From assembly GCA_016271365.2 (NCBI GenBank), contig CM057456.1, forward strand, positions 663,861,501-663,925,500: a stretch of DNA of 64,000 bases, written 5' to 3'. Shown in pieces: positions 46,215 to 58,420 of the stretch (positions within the stretch are counted from its first letter, which is position 1; every line of letters begins with the position of its first letter). Source of the DNA: Neoceratodus forsteri (lineage: Eukaryota; Chordata; Ceratodontiformes; Ceratodontidae). The notes under the pieces are model-generated. The model saw only the letters and a list, made by a program, of their open reading frames with translations. It did not search any database and had not been told where the DNA came from. Made by a program: the position numbers and the translations under genes.

Positions 46215-47817
46215 CTATTTAAGGTTAAAGTGTGAAATTTTGCATCTTAATAACTTTACCACTGTATGACGGATTTGCCTGAAATTTGGCAGGCTCGGAG
46301 CAGTACCAAAGATCTCTGGATCTGCCAAGCTTCGTAATGGTCAGATATACAGTTGCAGAGTTATAAAGTGACATTCCTTAGTGTATTATCACTTTTTTGC
46401 GCATTCTTTGCTCAGGCCTACAGGTCGCACAGTTTATGTGACCAATCTGAAAATCTCAGGGAACATACAGCCAGGGTCCCCGATGTGCCTGTCAAAGATT
46501 TCATGAAAAAATATTAAACAGTTCAAACGTTATTCAAAAAACAAGTTTCCCATTACAGTCAAAGGGAAAAGTTAAAAAGTTCAACAGTGTCGCAAATGCA
46601 GTTTTTAGTGTCGCAAATGACCCCTGTAGTGTCATGAGTCAGCCATTTTTTTTTTCAGTTAGTGGTTACAGAAATGCTTGCCATTTAAATTTTGGACCTT
46701 TTAGGCACACAATTATTTTTGTGTTCACCTAGTCAGACCCTGAGGATGCTAGCCATGTCTTTTTTTTGGGGGGAGGGGGTGGTTAAACACCCCAGAAATA
46801 TGTTTTTGAAATTTTTGTAAACTGTAGTGTAGCAAAGTAGTGTTGCACTTGAGACACTTTCATGATTTTGTTTGTGAAAGTGTCGGGATTTGCAACACTA
46901 CTTTACGACACTATGGCCAAAATAACAGGAATTCTTTGCCACCCTGCTGCAAAAGAATGTTTTGGTCTTTTGGGCTGAAATTTGGAAGGAATAAAGCCAA
47001 CAGCCTACAGATGTGCCTTTTGGTGGTTTGGTGACAAATTATTACAGGGGTGCAAATGCAGGTATTACAAAGTTGATGCTTTTTCCCATAGACTAACATT
47101 GCGGCATCCACCGCGCCTTTTGGGGCCCATATCTAGGAAACACTTTGAGATACAGACTTTTTGTAGGAAAAATGCTTAGGTGGCTAAGTACAAAACTAGC
47201 CAGGAAAGTCACAATGTATCTGAAATTTTAATTTTTTTTCTACATCGTATGGTTCCTGAGATATAAGCAATATAGTATTCCAGGGGCTGGATATTCAAAA
47301 GGGTTGCGCCATGCGCAATAGGGTTGCGCCAGCACAAGTCAGAAAATGCACCATTCTGCGATATTCCGCAGGAGGCAGTTGAGGCACTGAAAACATGCTG
47401 AGCAACAGCGCAATGATAATAAAGGCATGTGCAACCGAAGGGGGAGGAACCATACATAAAGGGAGCAGTGCAATGTTCAAAGACTTGTGCAATGTGCAAC
47501 AGTGGAGCAGGCAGAAGTTGCGTCATAGCGGAAATGAGCCAAAATAAAAAGGAGCAAGGAAGAGGCACAAGAACGCTACAGGGAAGCCACATGAGGCAGG
47601 GGGAGAGACAGGCACAGGAAAGCAGCACGAAAGAGGGCAGGCCAGGGAAACCACACCACAGAAGAGGGGCACGGGAAGGTGTGTGATGCCACACAAAGCA
47701 GAGGCCAGTAGGTGTACCCGGTGCAGGGGAGGTAGCAGTCAGGACAGTGGTGGGAACAAAGCAACAGCTGCCGGGGGGGGAACGCAAGCCAGGGACATGG
47801 CCAGTGCCACCTTCCAC

Positions 47818-48979
47818 ATGGATGCCATAATGAGGGGGGTGAGAAGGCATGCGGCAGGGGGATGTAGCCATGGAAGGGCCCATTGGCGGTATGCCCCCAA
47901 CGGGCAGTACTGAGCCCACACCAGCTTTGAGCTGTATACAGATATCAAGATTGTGGGCCAGTACCACCGGAACAGGGCAATACTGAGGCGGCTCTGTGAG
48001 CTGTGAAGTGATGTGATGCAGGCACCCACACGATGGAGTCATGCTCTGTCAGTGGAGACAAAGGTAACAGCCTGCATGTGCTTGCTCACCACGGGTACCT
48101 TTTAGAGACCAACAGGGGATACCACAGACATAACACAGTCAGCCATGTCATGCATCCTCACCCAGTTCCTCAGCCCACTGCTGTCACATGCTGCAGAGTA
48201 CATCCATTTCCCCAGCACTGCAGTGGAGCGCACAGCAAACATACAGGAGTTCCACAGGGCAGCACATATGCCTGGCGTGCTAGGGGCAATAGACAGCACC
48301 CATGTGGCCATACGCACACCACCTGGCCCCGAGCGTGCTGCCTACATGAACCGCATGGGATATTCCAGTGTCAACTGCCAGGTGGTGTGCGATGCCAGTG
48401 GGCACATCATCAATGTCTGTGCCACACACCCTGGGAGAGCACATGATTCTTTCATCTGGCACCAGTCGGCACTGTGCCACCGATTTGAGAGTGGGGACAT
48501 CCCCACAGGTCATCTAGTGGGTGAGTATGTAAGTAGAATTGACATATCATGGGCATGGGGGGTATGGCCCACAGGGCTTGGGGCAGTCTGAAGCTGAACA
48601 CGACACTAACCTCCACTCTCTTCACACAGGTGACAGTGGATACCCACTCTGTCCCTGGCTGCTCACACCCTACCGGCTGCCCATGACCCCATTGCAGCAA
48701 TGCTACAATGAGGCACATGCCACCACATGCAATGTCATTGAGTGGGTGTTTGGGATGCTGAAGGCACGTTTCCATTGCCTGGACACCTCTGGTGGTGCCC
48801 TACAGTATAGCCCCTCCAAGGCCTGTGGGATATTCCTGGCCCGTTGCATCCTGCACAACATGGCCAATGACTGTGGGATAGCCATACAGGTTGAAGAGGG
48901 GGACAGCGATGGGGATGACGGTGATGCCAGTGATGATGGGGATGGGCAGACCCCCTTGGCCGATGGGACCCCTGACTGA
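47818..48979 (+). pseudogene. H2 HARBI1-like DDE transposase (two exons, three stops)
   Basis: The transposase that cuts and reinserts the element. Exon 1 runs to 48,520 and an intron lies at 48,521-48,629 (GTGAGT...CACAG). Exon 2 ends at 48,979. The N-terminal helical part (LYTDIKIVGQYHRNRAILRR) is followed by LSVETKVTACMCLLTTGTF. Then come GAIDSTHVAIR with the first Asp, AAYMNRMGYSSVNCQVVC, HPGRAHDSFIWHQSAL and, across the splice, LVGDSGYPLCPWLLTPY with the second Asp. NVIEWVFGMLKARFHCL has the Glu, then CILHNMA. The tail is acidic. In-frame stops at 47,911 (TGA), 48,004 (TGA) and 48,103 (TAG) each fit a C-to-T change. The start at 47,818 is the nearest ATG upstream of conserved sequence; 47,683 is also possible. 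Confidence 0.88.
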
Positions 48980-49563
48980 TCCAGCTGGCACAGCTGCACC
49001 GGGACACCATCACAGAGGAGCACTTCAGCCAACAGATAACTCATGGTGCCATGTGCAACCACCGGTTGCTAGGGCACAACCCACAGACATGCATGGAAAC
49101 ACACCAGGGGTGCATGCTGGCAAGGGATGTGGCAGAGTACAGAAGCACACATATACAACCAGGGAGGGGTTAACAGTAACACAGCACATGGACGGACACA
49201 CACACACACACGCACACACAATAGGCACAAAATGTGCACAGGGGTCAGGTGCAAAACCGAGCCGGAATGCAAACACTAGCAACACACATGTCCACAGGCC
49301 ACCACATCCACTGACTGTCCATGTGGGTGTGTCAGATGCTGGGCACCATTGCACTTTGGTGTAGAGCACAATGCAGGCATCATCATGCACATGTACCTGT
49401 GGACAGCAACCGGGAGGGTGTGCAGGTGGACCGTGTGTCTGCATGCAGGGCCAAGCACCCACCCGTGCACTGCCCACCAAAACACACAATGCACACAGGG
49501 CAGCACCAGACAGTGCCCATGCTGGGAGATGGGTCAGTATTGTGGCACAGTGCCACGTCCACC

Positions 49564-51211
49564 TCAGATGCGTGGGCAGCCACGCTGAGACCCAGCAGCA
49601 CTGGCAGGCTGACCACAGGCCTCATGGGGTGGCACCGATGGTCCACCAGGGGTTCCACTGCGTGAACATGACCGTGCCTGCACAGGGGTCTGCAGCACAC
49701 TGAACATTCCTGCACCAGGAGTGCTCGGGATGCCCACAGCTGAGCCCAGTGTTGACAGGGTGGGTGTCGTATGACGCCGGGAATGGGGAGTGGATAGTGA
49801 ACTGCACGGTGTGAGTGACTCATGGGCACCTGACTGTGTGCCCATTTTGGCCATGACAGCAATGAATGCCTGTGCATGCCTGTCAATGGCAGTGGTCACA
49901 TCATCCCGCAAATGGTCAATCCGTGACACGATCCTATTGGTGTCCCTGCTGCGTCGCTCCTCAGCCCACTCCAGAGCCACACACAGTGCCTCCATGGATG
50001 TTGCAAGCCACATCTGCTGCTGGACCGATGCCTGCAGTAGGCAGGTGTGCTTGTCAAAGAGGTCGTCTGCCACCCTGGCATCTTATCCCTCAGGGTATGC
50101 AAGGGCCTCATGTTCAGCACCCCTTGAGGGTGGGTGCTGCTCACCAGGACCAGGTATGGGCAAGTCCACAGGTGGTGCACGGATGCCACCGCTGAACCCT
50201 GAACCCCCAGTCCTGGTGGGCGACTGCTGCTGCTGGCCCTCTGCCTGCTGTGCCCAAGGGATCGGTTGCTCCACCTCTGTGGCCGTAACAGTCCCACTGT
50301 CCTGACCAGCCACCGGTGCTGCCCCACTGGTGCTGACAGGCACAGCCTGGGACTGTGCTGACATGCAGGCCCACACGTCAGCACCAGCCAGGGCCATGGG
50401 CATGAGCTGACCTGCTGTGTGTCTATTCTGTGGCACACACGTGTCACTGCCCATGACGGTTGTGTCTTCATCACTGGTGCAGGTCTCCACCACAGCCACA
50501 GCCACAGCATGCTGGCATCCTTGGACACCAAAATGTTGAGACACAGGAAGGGCTTCCCCCACACCTGTCTCAACGACATCAGTGTGGACAGCCAGGCGGT
50601 CCCACTGTTGCAGTGCTCGATGTATACCTGTGGAGGTGGTCCCTCCTCCAAGTCCAGATGACTGTCCGCAGTGGACAGGCCCTCCACCACTGACTTCTGC
50701 AGATGCGCAGGATCTGTAACAGAAAGAAAAGTCACGTTACTGCATGTGACCTACCCTGCCCCCCCATAGACAAACCATGGCTTACCATGCAGTGATGGGC
50801 CACCACCCATCTGGAAGCCACCTCCTGGAACTCCCTCTATGGCACTGCGGTGCATTCTTGCAGCAAGACTGTCCTCTGCTGGTGTGAGCTGCACCACCTC
50901 CAGCTGGTCCCCACCTGTTGCAGCATGTGCCGCCCTGATAGCAGACACCTTCTCCTTCACCCTCCTCCTGTCAGTACCTGTCTTCTTCTTACACTCCTGC
51001 ACAGAGCGCTGGTGGCTACTGTGCAGGTTGATGGCATGTGCCACCTCCTCCCATGCAGCAGCATGGGCCTGAGGGGTGCCCCGCCATCCACTGAGCAGTG
51101 GCTCCTAATCAAGGTAGGCCTCGAAGAGTGCCTCCGTCTTGGTCTTTGTGAAATTGGGCCTCCTCTGCCACCCACCATTGTAGCCCTCCTCACCCAGACC
51201 TCCTCGGTCAT
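49564..51211 (-). pseudogene. H2 Myb/SANT-like protein A
   Basis: The accessory DNA-binding protein typical of Harbinger elements, which helps bring transposase to the ends and nucleus in characterised members. Exon 1 (to 50,786) has the SANT-like domain: RRPNFTKTKTEALFEAYL, EPLLSGWRGTPQAHAAAWEE, VAHAINLHSSHQRSVQECKK and RVKEKVSAIRAAHAATGG. An intron at 50,714-50,785 (GTAAGC...TTACAG on minus) leads to a Ser/Pro/Gln-rich exon 2 ending with an amphipathic stretch (RDTNRIVSRIDHLRDDVTTA). Stops occur at 51,105-51,107 (TAG) and 50,083-50,085 (TAA), and there is at least one frameshift near 50,560. The true start is unclear. Confidence 0.78.
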
Positions 51212-51978
51212 TATTCAGCCTGTAAGGAAGACAGTGGTTACCTGTGACTGTGCAGTATAAAGCATGTCCCTGATACAACACTCCAGACCCCCACACAGCA
51301 TGCAACTCTCCAATAAACTGCAGTAACCGAATATGGCCACTGCAGAACATTGTCGCACCTATATGGCGCAATCCATGCAAATTTGGTGAGGAGCAACTTT
51401 AATTGGATGCAAATCACGCTGCTGCACCATTGAATAGCTGATCGGATGATTAGCATATGACATCTGAATATCACGCCGTTGCTCTATACGCAATTGTGTT
51501 GAATGTGCTGAGCCAATGGCGTAGTTCTGTGGCATGTGTAGTACACCTCACTGCGCATGCCCAGGTAGCTTACTCAGGCATCTGCCACACTGATGACATG
51601 CTGTGTATGTTAGGCAATGCAGGGCATGACCACTATTGTGCCAGTGGTGCTATAGTGAGGGTCACTACATGGCACTGTGGCAATGGGCCTTCATAGGCAC
51701 AATGGCACAACTGCGTGATAGTCCACTGTGGTGCTGGCACACAGGCAACCAATCACACTTGATGCATAGTCATCCAATGGTGCTGTGCGTGGCCTTGTGC
51801 CAGAGACCCTTGACCCTGTGCCAACCTTTGCACCCTTGGCACCATGCGTCCGGCATTGCTGCACCTCAATTGCGCTGTTCAGTAACAGCGTGATAGGGAA
51901 TGGCGGCGCTGTACCGTGCAGCATTTCCACATGGGTACCACACTGCAGTGCACCATATTGCCTACTATACTGTTTGGG

Positions 51979-53134
51979 ATGGCACGCAGGAGAGCCCTAC
52001 AGTGGACTGCTATTGAGTTGCCCAACCTTGTGGCCCTTGTAGAGCCACACCATGGGCCTCTGTTTGGGGAGGACCCACTGGATAGGGCTAGGACCCAGGT
52101 CTGGCAGGAGGTGGCCACTGACCTTATTGATGCCACCAGAAGGAGGAGGACCACAGAGCAGTGCAGGCACCGTTATGGGGACCTCAGAAGGAGGGAGCCA
52201 TAGCTACTTGCCCATCTGCGGTTGCATACCAGGAGGGGCATGGTGCCTCGTACAGGTGGGTGATACGTCTACACACTTGTATTGTCCATATGGGTAACAC
52301 TGTCTTATGTGTCCAGCACATAGGGAAGGGATAGTCTAGGGTTGGCTGTGGCGGTGTTTACAGGGTATGGGGTGGGTGGGTCTGGCTGAGTGGGTGGGCA
52401 CACACATTGGGGCAGGGGGACTTTGCTTTGGGATTGTACTGATGTTTTTCTCACCTTGTTTCCCCCACAGGTGTGGACAAGTGGCGGCAGCTGGGGGAGC
52501 AGCAGCAGCAGAGGGAGGAGGATGCAGCACTCAGGAGAGTCATGGACCAGCACCACCAACATCACCAGCCCGATGAGGGTGAGTGCCATGACACCATGAT
52601 TACTATTGCATGCTGTGTAACAGGGTGGGAAGCAGGGCATGGCCACCATCCATGGACACCACTGCCATGCATGCGACTTGTGACAGTCAGCACTGTCCAG
52701 TGGCACTGCATGTCTGGGAGTGCATCAATGGTGGTCCATGCATGCATTGGGCACATGGCTGTGGCACTGCCTGCACACCGCATAGCCATGTTACTGTATG
52801 GCCTTGGTGGTGCTGTGTAGGACATGGGTGGTGGGTGTGTGCAGTGGTCCACATGGGTGTTGCTGCCTGGATGGGCATGTCTTGAGGACATGGTCACTGT
52901 GGGAGAGCACACACCATCACAGGGGCGTGGCACATGGCTGTATGCCATGCATAATGGGTGGGCTGCAGGAGGATGGACAGTCACACCTATTGACTCTGAT
53001 CTCTCATCCTAGGTGACCGGTGACGCCTGCAGATACAGCAGGCTGTTCAAGAGCTGCTGGAGGTGGCGAGGGAGTCCCTGCAGATCTTGAGGGACATACA
53101 CCAGCATGGGGTCAGGAGGAGGAGGGCCAGATGA
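51979..53134 (+). pseudogene. H2 Myb/SANT-like protein B (three exons)
   Basis: A second, different SANT-type protein. Exon 1 (51,979-52,255) has RRRALQWTAIELPNLVALVE, GPLFGEDPLDRARTQVWQEV and TTEQCRHRYGDLRRR, a trihelix or Myb-like layout. Exon 2 (52,471-52,578) gives VDKWRQLGEQQQQREEDAAL, a Gln/Glu-rich coil. Exon 3 (53,013-53,134) gives LQIQQAVQELLEVARESLQI and a basic end RRRRAR. Splice sites (GTGGGT / CCCCCACAG and GTGAGT / CATCCTAG) join in matching phase. Stops at 52,201 (TAG) and 53,021 (TGA) break it. It diverges from protein A and is transcribed away from it, about 770 bp from A's first recognised exon. Confidence 0.72.
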
Positions 53135-54960
53135 CAGCGCCAAGAGGAGGAGGAGGACCAAGCTGGCCATTGATGTCCCCATGCACCAACTAACACCTTC
53201 CTCCCTTTGACCCACCCTCACACCCTGTCTTCCCTCTCCCATATGTTCACCCCTGCCCTTTACCCACCCCCACCTTGTTTCTGTCCCTCCCCCCATATGT
53301 ACATAGTTCTGTATATAGTCTTGTTTTATATGTTGCAATATAAATATTTTGATATGAATACTATGGTGGTCTCTGATTTGCAGCTGTCTATAGGTGCTCA
53401 ACTGCAGTGGTGTGCATGGCATTAGGGGTGGTGCAGTCATGGTTATCTGTGTATGTGCGAGGGGAAGTGTCTATGGTGTGGGAGTAGCTATCAGTCAGTG
53501 TCTGTGGTGTGTGTGTGTTGTTCCCTGTGCATTGGATGACTGTGTGCAGTGGTCCATGGTGCATGCTCTCTGTCCATTGTGCCCCTGTCAACCTGTCCTT
53601 GGCCTGTGCAGCTGACACCCTTGCATGTTTGTGGCCTGCGAGGTCTGCTGCCTTGTCTGTGGTGGCTGTCCATGCAGGTCATCCACTGTAACCGTCACAA
53701 TGCTGGGTTACCTCCTGTCACTGGTGTGGTGCATGTTTGCCTCAGGTGACACTGTGGCCTCCGCAGTTGTTGTCGCACCTCCATGCTGTGGCTTGTGTGT
53801 GTTGCAGGGGCTGTGCACCACTGTCTGCGACTTGTGCTCCAGGCATATGATGGTGGCATATGGGTCCACAGTGCCTGCACAGGGTGGGTGTCACTCCTGT
53901 GCCATGGAGGACTGCAGACTGTGCGTGCTCAGTTTTCATGGGCACACACTGGGGGCTTGGTTGCCACACTACTGCGTCCCTGTGTTATTGTCCCCTTGGG
54001 TATGGGTGTGTGTTTGCCCCTGCACTTTGTTGCATCCGGTGTGATGCATGCTTCCATGCACCACTGTGGGTGTCTGTGCTGGCTGTTGTGGCTAGTGGCG
54101 GGTCGGGAAGTGTCACTTGTCTATTGTGCAGGGTGCTGTATCAATGGTGGTGGTGTCAGGGGCATGCCCTTTCCTGTGTGGGGTACCTCTTGTGCCGACG
54201 CATGGTCGGTCTTTCAGCTGTGCCTCAGGAGGATTGTGTGTGTTGGCACTGTGTCTGCTGTTGTTTCATTGCCGTGTGCTGCCACCCACTGCTGGGTGCT
54301 CATGGTGGGGCTGGCTTGTATGGTTCTGTGGTACACGAGGTTGCAGTGTGACAGTGGGGGTGGTGGTATGCATGGGGTTTCCTGCAGTGGTGGTCACTGC
54401 TCATGGGAGGTGTCTGGGGGTCATGGTGCAGGGTGTGCTGTGCACTGGGGGGCTGGTGTGGCACGGGGTGGTCTGCCCTCCTTGAGTGGCAGTCTCAGCT
54501 TGCTGGTGGGGGTGCTGGGGCACCATGGCCCAGCTGTGCATTGTTTGCTTGTCCCCATGGGTCGGTGGATATTCTAGCCCTCCCCCAGTTGTGCTGTGCT
54601 TGGGGTGTGGGGGTGCAATGTCAGTTCTGCTGTGTGTTCCTGTGCCCATCTGTGGCATGGGTGGTGGGTCCCTACCTCCCTGGTTGTGCAGTTACATTGC
54701 TCTGCTGCTGGGGGGCCCCCTGCTTGCACTATGGCACCTCTGAGCTGCTCAGCTGGACATCCCTTGTTGCACCATAGCGCATCGTATCTGCTCAACTTCC
54801 CCTCCCTTGTTGTGCTATGGCGCAGGTTGTGCGATATTCAGATGTTAGCTGTTGGTGCAATTTGGCTTGCTCCTTTTTTGAATATCAAGTCTGTTGCACG
54901 TGTGCACAATGGACTTGTGCTTGCTCCTGCTATTGCACACTTTTTGGGCGCAGTTTGAAT
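53135..54960. other. H2 non-coding right part
   Basis: GT-rich sequence on the plus strand with long open frames (264 codons at 53,783-54,577) of Cys/Val/Gly/His composition and no recognisable domain. I treat these as spurious results of base composition. A CAATATAAATATT segment near 53,335 may be a weak poly(A) region for gene B. Confidence 0.45.
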
Positions 54961-54989
54961 ATGCAGCCCCAAGTGTTCATTTTTTGCTC

Positions 54990-57900
54990 CGAGGCCCATT
55001 ATTATTCATACATTCTTTGTATTCACTGGGTTTCTCTATGCAGCTGTTAGTGAAAAAAAGGGTGTGCACTTTCATTACTGTCACAGTTAGCGTTCCCACT
55101 AGCGTTTCTATAACCGTTTGCCTTAGCGTTCCCGTCTATGCCACCGGGGTGCATTACCCTTTGAGTTTTCATTTAAACTTGCATTTGCATTACTGTTACC
55201 ATTTGCATTACCTTTACTGTTTCTGTTTGCATTTCATTTTGCATCTGTGTGTGCATTACCATTTGCGTTTGCGTACATGCTTCCGTTTGCGTTTCCTTTG
55301 GACACAGGGGGAGGGAGGTAAGCACTAGTCCCTTCACAAAAGAAAGAGTCCCACAAGAGCTCGATAAACTCAGGGTGGACAAGGCAAGGGGGGACCTGAT
55401 GGCATACATCCCAGGGTACTAAAGGAGCTAAGGGTGGAACTAGCAGAGCCATAATTAGAACTGTTTAGTGAGTCTCTGAGCACAAGAGAGGTCCCAGAAG
55501 ACTGGAGAAGGGCTCATGTGATCCCGCTCCACAATAGTGGTAGCAAGGAGGAGGCAGGGAACTACAGACCAGTCAGTCTTACCTCAGTTGTGGCCAAGAT
55601 TATGAAGGCACTCCTTAAGGAAAGGATAGTGCAATACCTGGAATCCATAGGAGCACAGGATCCAAGACAGCATGGGTTTACAAAAAGGAAGGTCCTGTCA
55701 AACTAATCTCATAGATTTCTTTGACTGGTTAACCAGAGTGGTAGACCAAGGGGGAGCAGTTGATGTTGCCTACCTTGACTTCAGCAAGGCTTTCGATACT
55801 GTTCCACATAGAAGATTGATTAATAAGCTGGGTAGGCTCAGTGTGGGTCAGAAGTTGGTCAACTGTGTGGCAAACTGGTTGACAAGCAGAAAACAGAGAG
55901 TGGTGATAAATGGTATTCAGTCAGAAGAGATGCAAGTCACAAGTGGGGTACCTCAGGGATCAGTCCTAGGGCCAGTCCTCTTCAATATCTTCATCAGTGA
56001 CATTGGAGATGGACTGGGGGTAAGGCTGGTCTGTTTGCAGATGACACCAAGATCTGCAACGGAGTAGATGATCCAAATGGGGTGGGCAGAATGAGAAGAG
56101 ATCTGGATAAACTAGCAAAATGGTCAGAAGAGTGGCAACAGGGGTTTAATGCAAAGAAGTGCAAAATCATGCACATAGGGAAGAGAAATCCTGAAGCCAC
56201 CTATAGGCTGGGAGGGAAGTTGCTGGCAGTCATAAGGGAAGAACGAGACTTGGACATCATCATCACAGATGCCTCCAAATCATCCAAGCAGACCACTAAA
56301 GCAGTACGTAAGGCTAGGGGATGTTAGGGTATATTAGTAGGGGTATCAAAAGTCAGAAGACGGAGGTAATAATCCCTCTTTACAAGACACTGGTTAGTCC
56401 CGATCTGGAGTACTGTGTGCAGTACTGGAGGCCACACCTTCACAAGGACATTAACCAAACTGAGGCAGTCCAGAGAAGGGCAACCAAAATGGTGCAGGGA
56501 CTACATCAGAAAACATATGAGGGCAGATTAACGGAGCTCAATATGTATACCTTAGAGCAAAGGAGGGAGAGAGGTGATATGATTGAAAAATTCAAACACC
56601 TTAAGGACATTAAAAAGGTGAAAGAGTCTCACATGTTTCAATATAAGAAAAATAGCAGGACAAGGGGACACACATGAAATTATAGGGAGGCCAATTAAGG
56701 GGTAATGTGAGGAAGTTCTTTTTCACAGAAAGGGTGGTGGATGCATGGAATGGCCTGCCTCAGGAAGTGATGGATATGAATACAGTGCAGGACTTCAAAC
56801 AGGCATGGGATAGGCATAAGGGAGCAATATAGATGAGTATGAAAAGATAGGCCATTGACAGAGCAAAAGCTGATAGCATATTTATAAGGTAGAAAAAGGA
56901 ATGGGCAGACTGGATGGGCCTTGCGGTCCTTATCTGCCATCAACTTCTAGGTTTCTACATTTCTTTGGCATCATCGTTGCTGTTACCGTTAGCATTTGCG
57001 TTTCCTATTGTGGTACTATGACCATGCATGTTACCATTTGCGTTTCCATTTGCGTTACCATTCCCATGTACGCCACTGTGTGCGTTACCCTTTGCATTTT
57101 CATTTGCACTTGCGTTTGTGTTACTGTTAACATTTGCATTTCCCATTACTGTTTTTGTTTGTGTTTCATTTTGAGTCACCATGTGCATTACCATTTGCAT
57201 TTGCATATGTGCTTCCATTTGTGTTTTCTTTGGCATCATCATTGCTGATACCGTTAGCATTTGCATTTCCTATAGCGGTACCATGACCATGCATGTTACC
57301 AGTTGTGTTTCCGTACATGCTTGTGTTTCCATTTCCATTTGCATTACCATTCCCGTCTATGCTGCCGTGTGAGTTACCCTTTGCATTTCCGTTTGTGCTT
57401 GTGTTTGTGTTACTGCTAACATTTGCGTTTCCATTACTGGTTTTGTTTGTGTTTCATTTTGCGTCATCATGTGCATTACCATTTGTGTTTGCGTACGTGC
57501 TTCTGTTTGTGTTTGCATTTCCTTTGGCGTCATCGTTGCTGTTACCATTAGCATATGCATTTCCTGTTGCGGTACCATGACCATGCACGTTACCATTTGC
57601 ATTTCTGTATGTGCTTGCATTTGCATTTCCGTTTGCATTACTGTTACCATCTATGCCACCATGTGCGATACCCTTTGCGTTTTCATTTGCGCTTGCATTT
57701 GCGTAACTGTTAACATTTGCGTTTCATTACTGTTTTTGTTTACGTTTCCTTTTGCGTCACCATGTGCATTTCTATTTACATTTGAGTATGCGCTTCCATT
57801 TGCATTTCTGTTTGTGTTTTCTTTGGTGTCATCGTTGCTGTTACCACAAGTGTCTGTGTTTCCAAATATGTTACTGTGCCTGTGTGCATTACGGTTTGTG

Positions 57901-58035
57901 TTTCTGTACATGCTTGCATTTGCATTTCTGTTTTCATTAACGTTTGCGCTTGTGTTTGTATTACTGTTTACATTATCATTTACGTTTGCTTCACCATGTG
58001 CGTTAGCATTTGCGTTGCTGTTACTTTACTATTTT
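54990..58035 (-). repeat. Hexamer array in copy D (split by a LINE)
   Basis: Degenerate hexamers complementary to those in copy C (GTTACC, GCGTTT, GCATTT, GTTAGC) occupy about 55,060-55,313 and 56,960-58,035. The second part has internal repeats with recurring GGCATCATCGTTGCTG-type markers near 56,964, 57,231, 57,527 and 57,826, spaced roughly 270-300 bp, so the higher-order unit is shorter than in copy C. Confidence 0.75.
55314..56955 (+). mobile_element. CR1-like LINE inserted in the hexamer array
   Basis: A 5'-truncated CR1 with RT sequence from NYRPVSLTSVVAKIMKALL (about 55,560), [41 protein letters not shown] and FADDTKIC (about 56,035, in a shifted frame) to LEYCVQYWRPHLHKDI and NMYTLEQRRERGDMIEKF. 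The 3' end TATCTGCCATCAAC leads to TTTCTAC. Frameshifts lie near 55,690, 56,025 and 56,325. TTTCCTTTGG before and TTTCTTTGG after it look like a target duplication. Copies of GTTTTCTTTGGCATC elsewhere in the array give the empty site. Confidence 0.82.
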
Positions 58036-58082
58036 TAGTGCACATTCTCAAAAAGAAGGGAAATTCATGGCAAAAAAATCAG

Positions 58083-58407
58083 TTTAATGCATCAGTTAGG
58101 GTTGTTCCACAGTGACAAAAGTGAGGAAATGTGATGTTAGGGGTCCCACCCCCCTTGCATCCCGCCCCCACCAACAGGCATTGGGGTGTGCGTTGGGGTC
58201 GTCGGTCCTAACTCTCACCCCATTCTCCTATACTGCACCACCTCAGCTTATGTGCACATGGGATGGGATGAAAGTTAGGACTAATGACCCAATGCACACC
58301 CGATGCCTGTTGGTGGGGATGGGGTGGGAGTGGGGCAAGGGGTGGGAACCTTAACATCGAATTTCTCACTTTTGTCACTGTGGAACAACCCTAACTGATG
58401 CATTAAA
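58083..58407. repeat. Family X terminal hairpin (copy D)
   Basis: TTTAATGCATCAGTTAGGG to CCCTAACTGATGCATTAAA, with inner GGCATTGGGGTGTGCG and its complement. It is the same as at 14,493 and 40,474. Confidence 0.8.
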
Positions 58408-58420
58408 TTGAGTTTTTGCA

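Larger units (their letters stand above)
47283..54970 (+). mobile_element. PIF/Harbinger element H2, 7.7 kb, three genes
   Basis: The ends are inverted: GGGGCTGGATATTCAAA at 47,283 and TTTGAATATGCAGCCCC ending at 54,970, with one mismatch in 17 bp. Paralogous family X copies give the empty site (TATTCCAAGTCC in copies A and E), showing precise insertion after TATTCCA. A 3-bp CCA duplication fits if the element ends at 54,968. Subterminal GTTGCGCC and TGCAATAG words recur near both ends. It carries a transposase (+), SANT gene A (-) and SANT gene B (+). Two genes is the usual Harbinger content, so it is long for the superfamily. Confidence 0.85.

Noticed and set aside
53783..54577. 264-codon plus-strand open frame as a gene
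   Set aside because: Cys/Val/Gly/His-rich composition follows GT-rich DNA, several overlapping frames are open at once, and no domain is visible.
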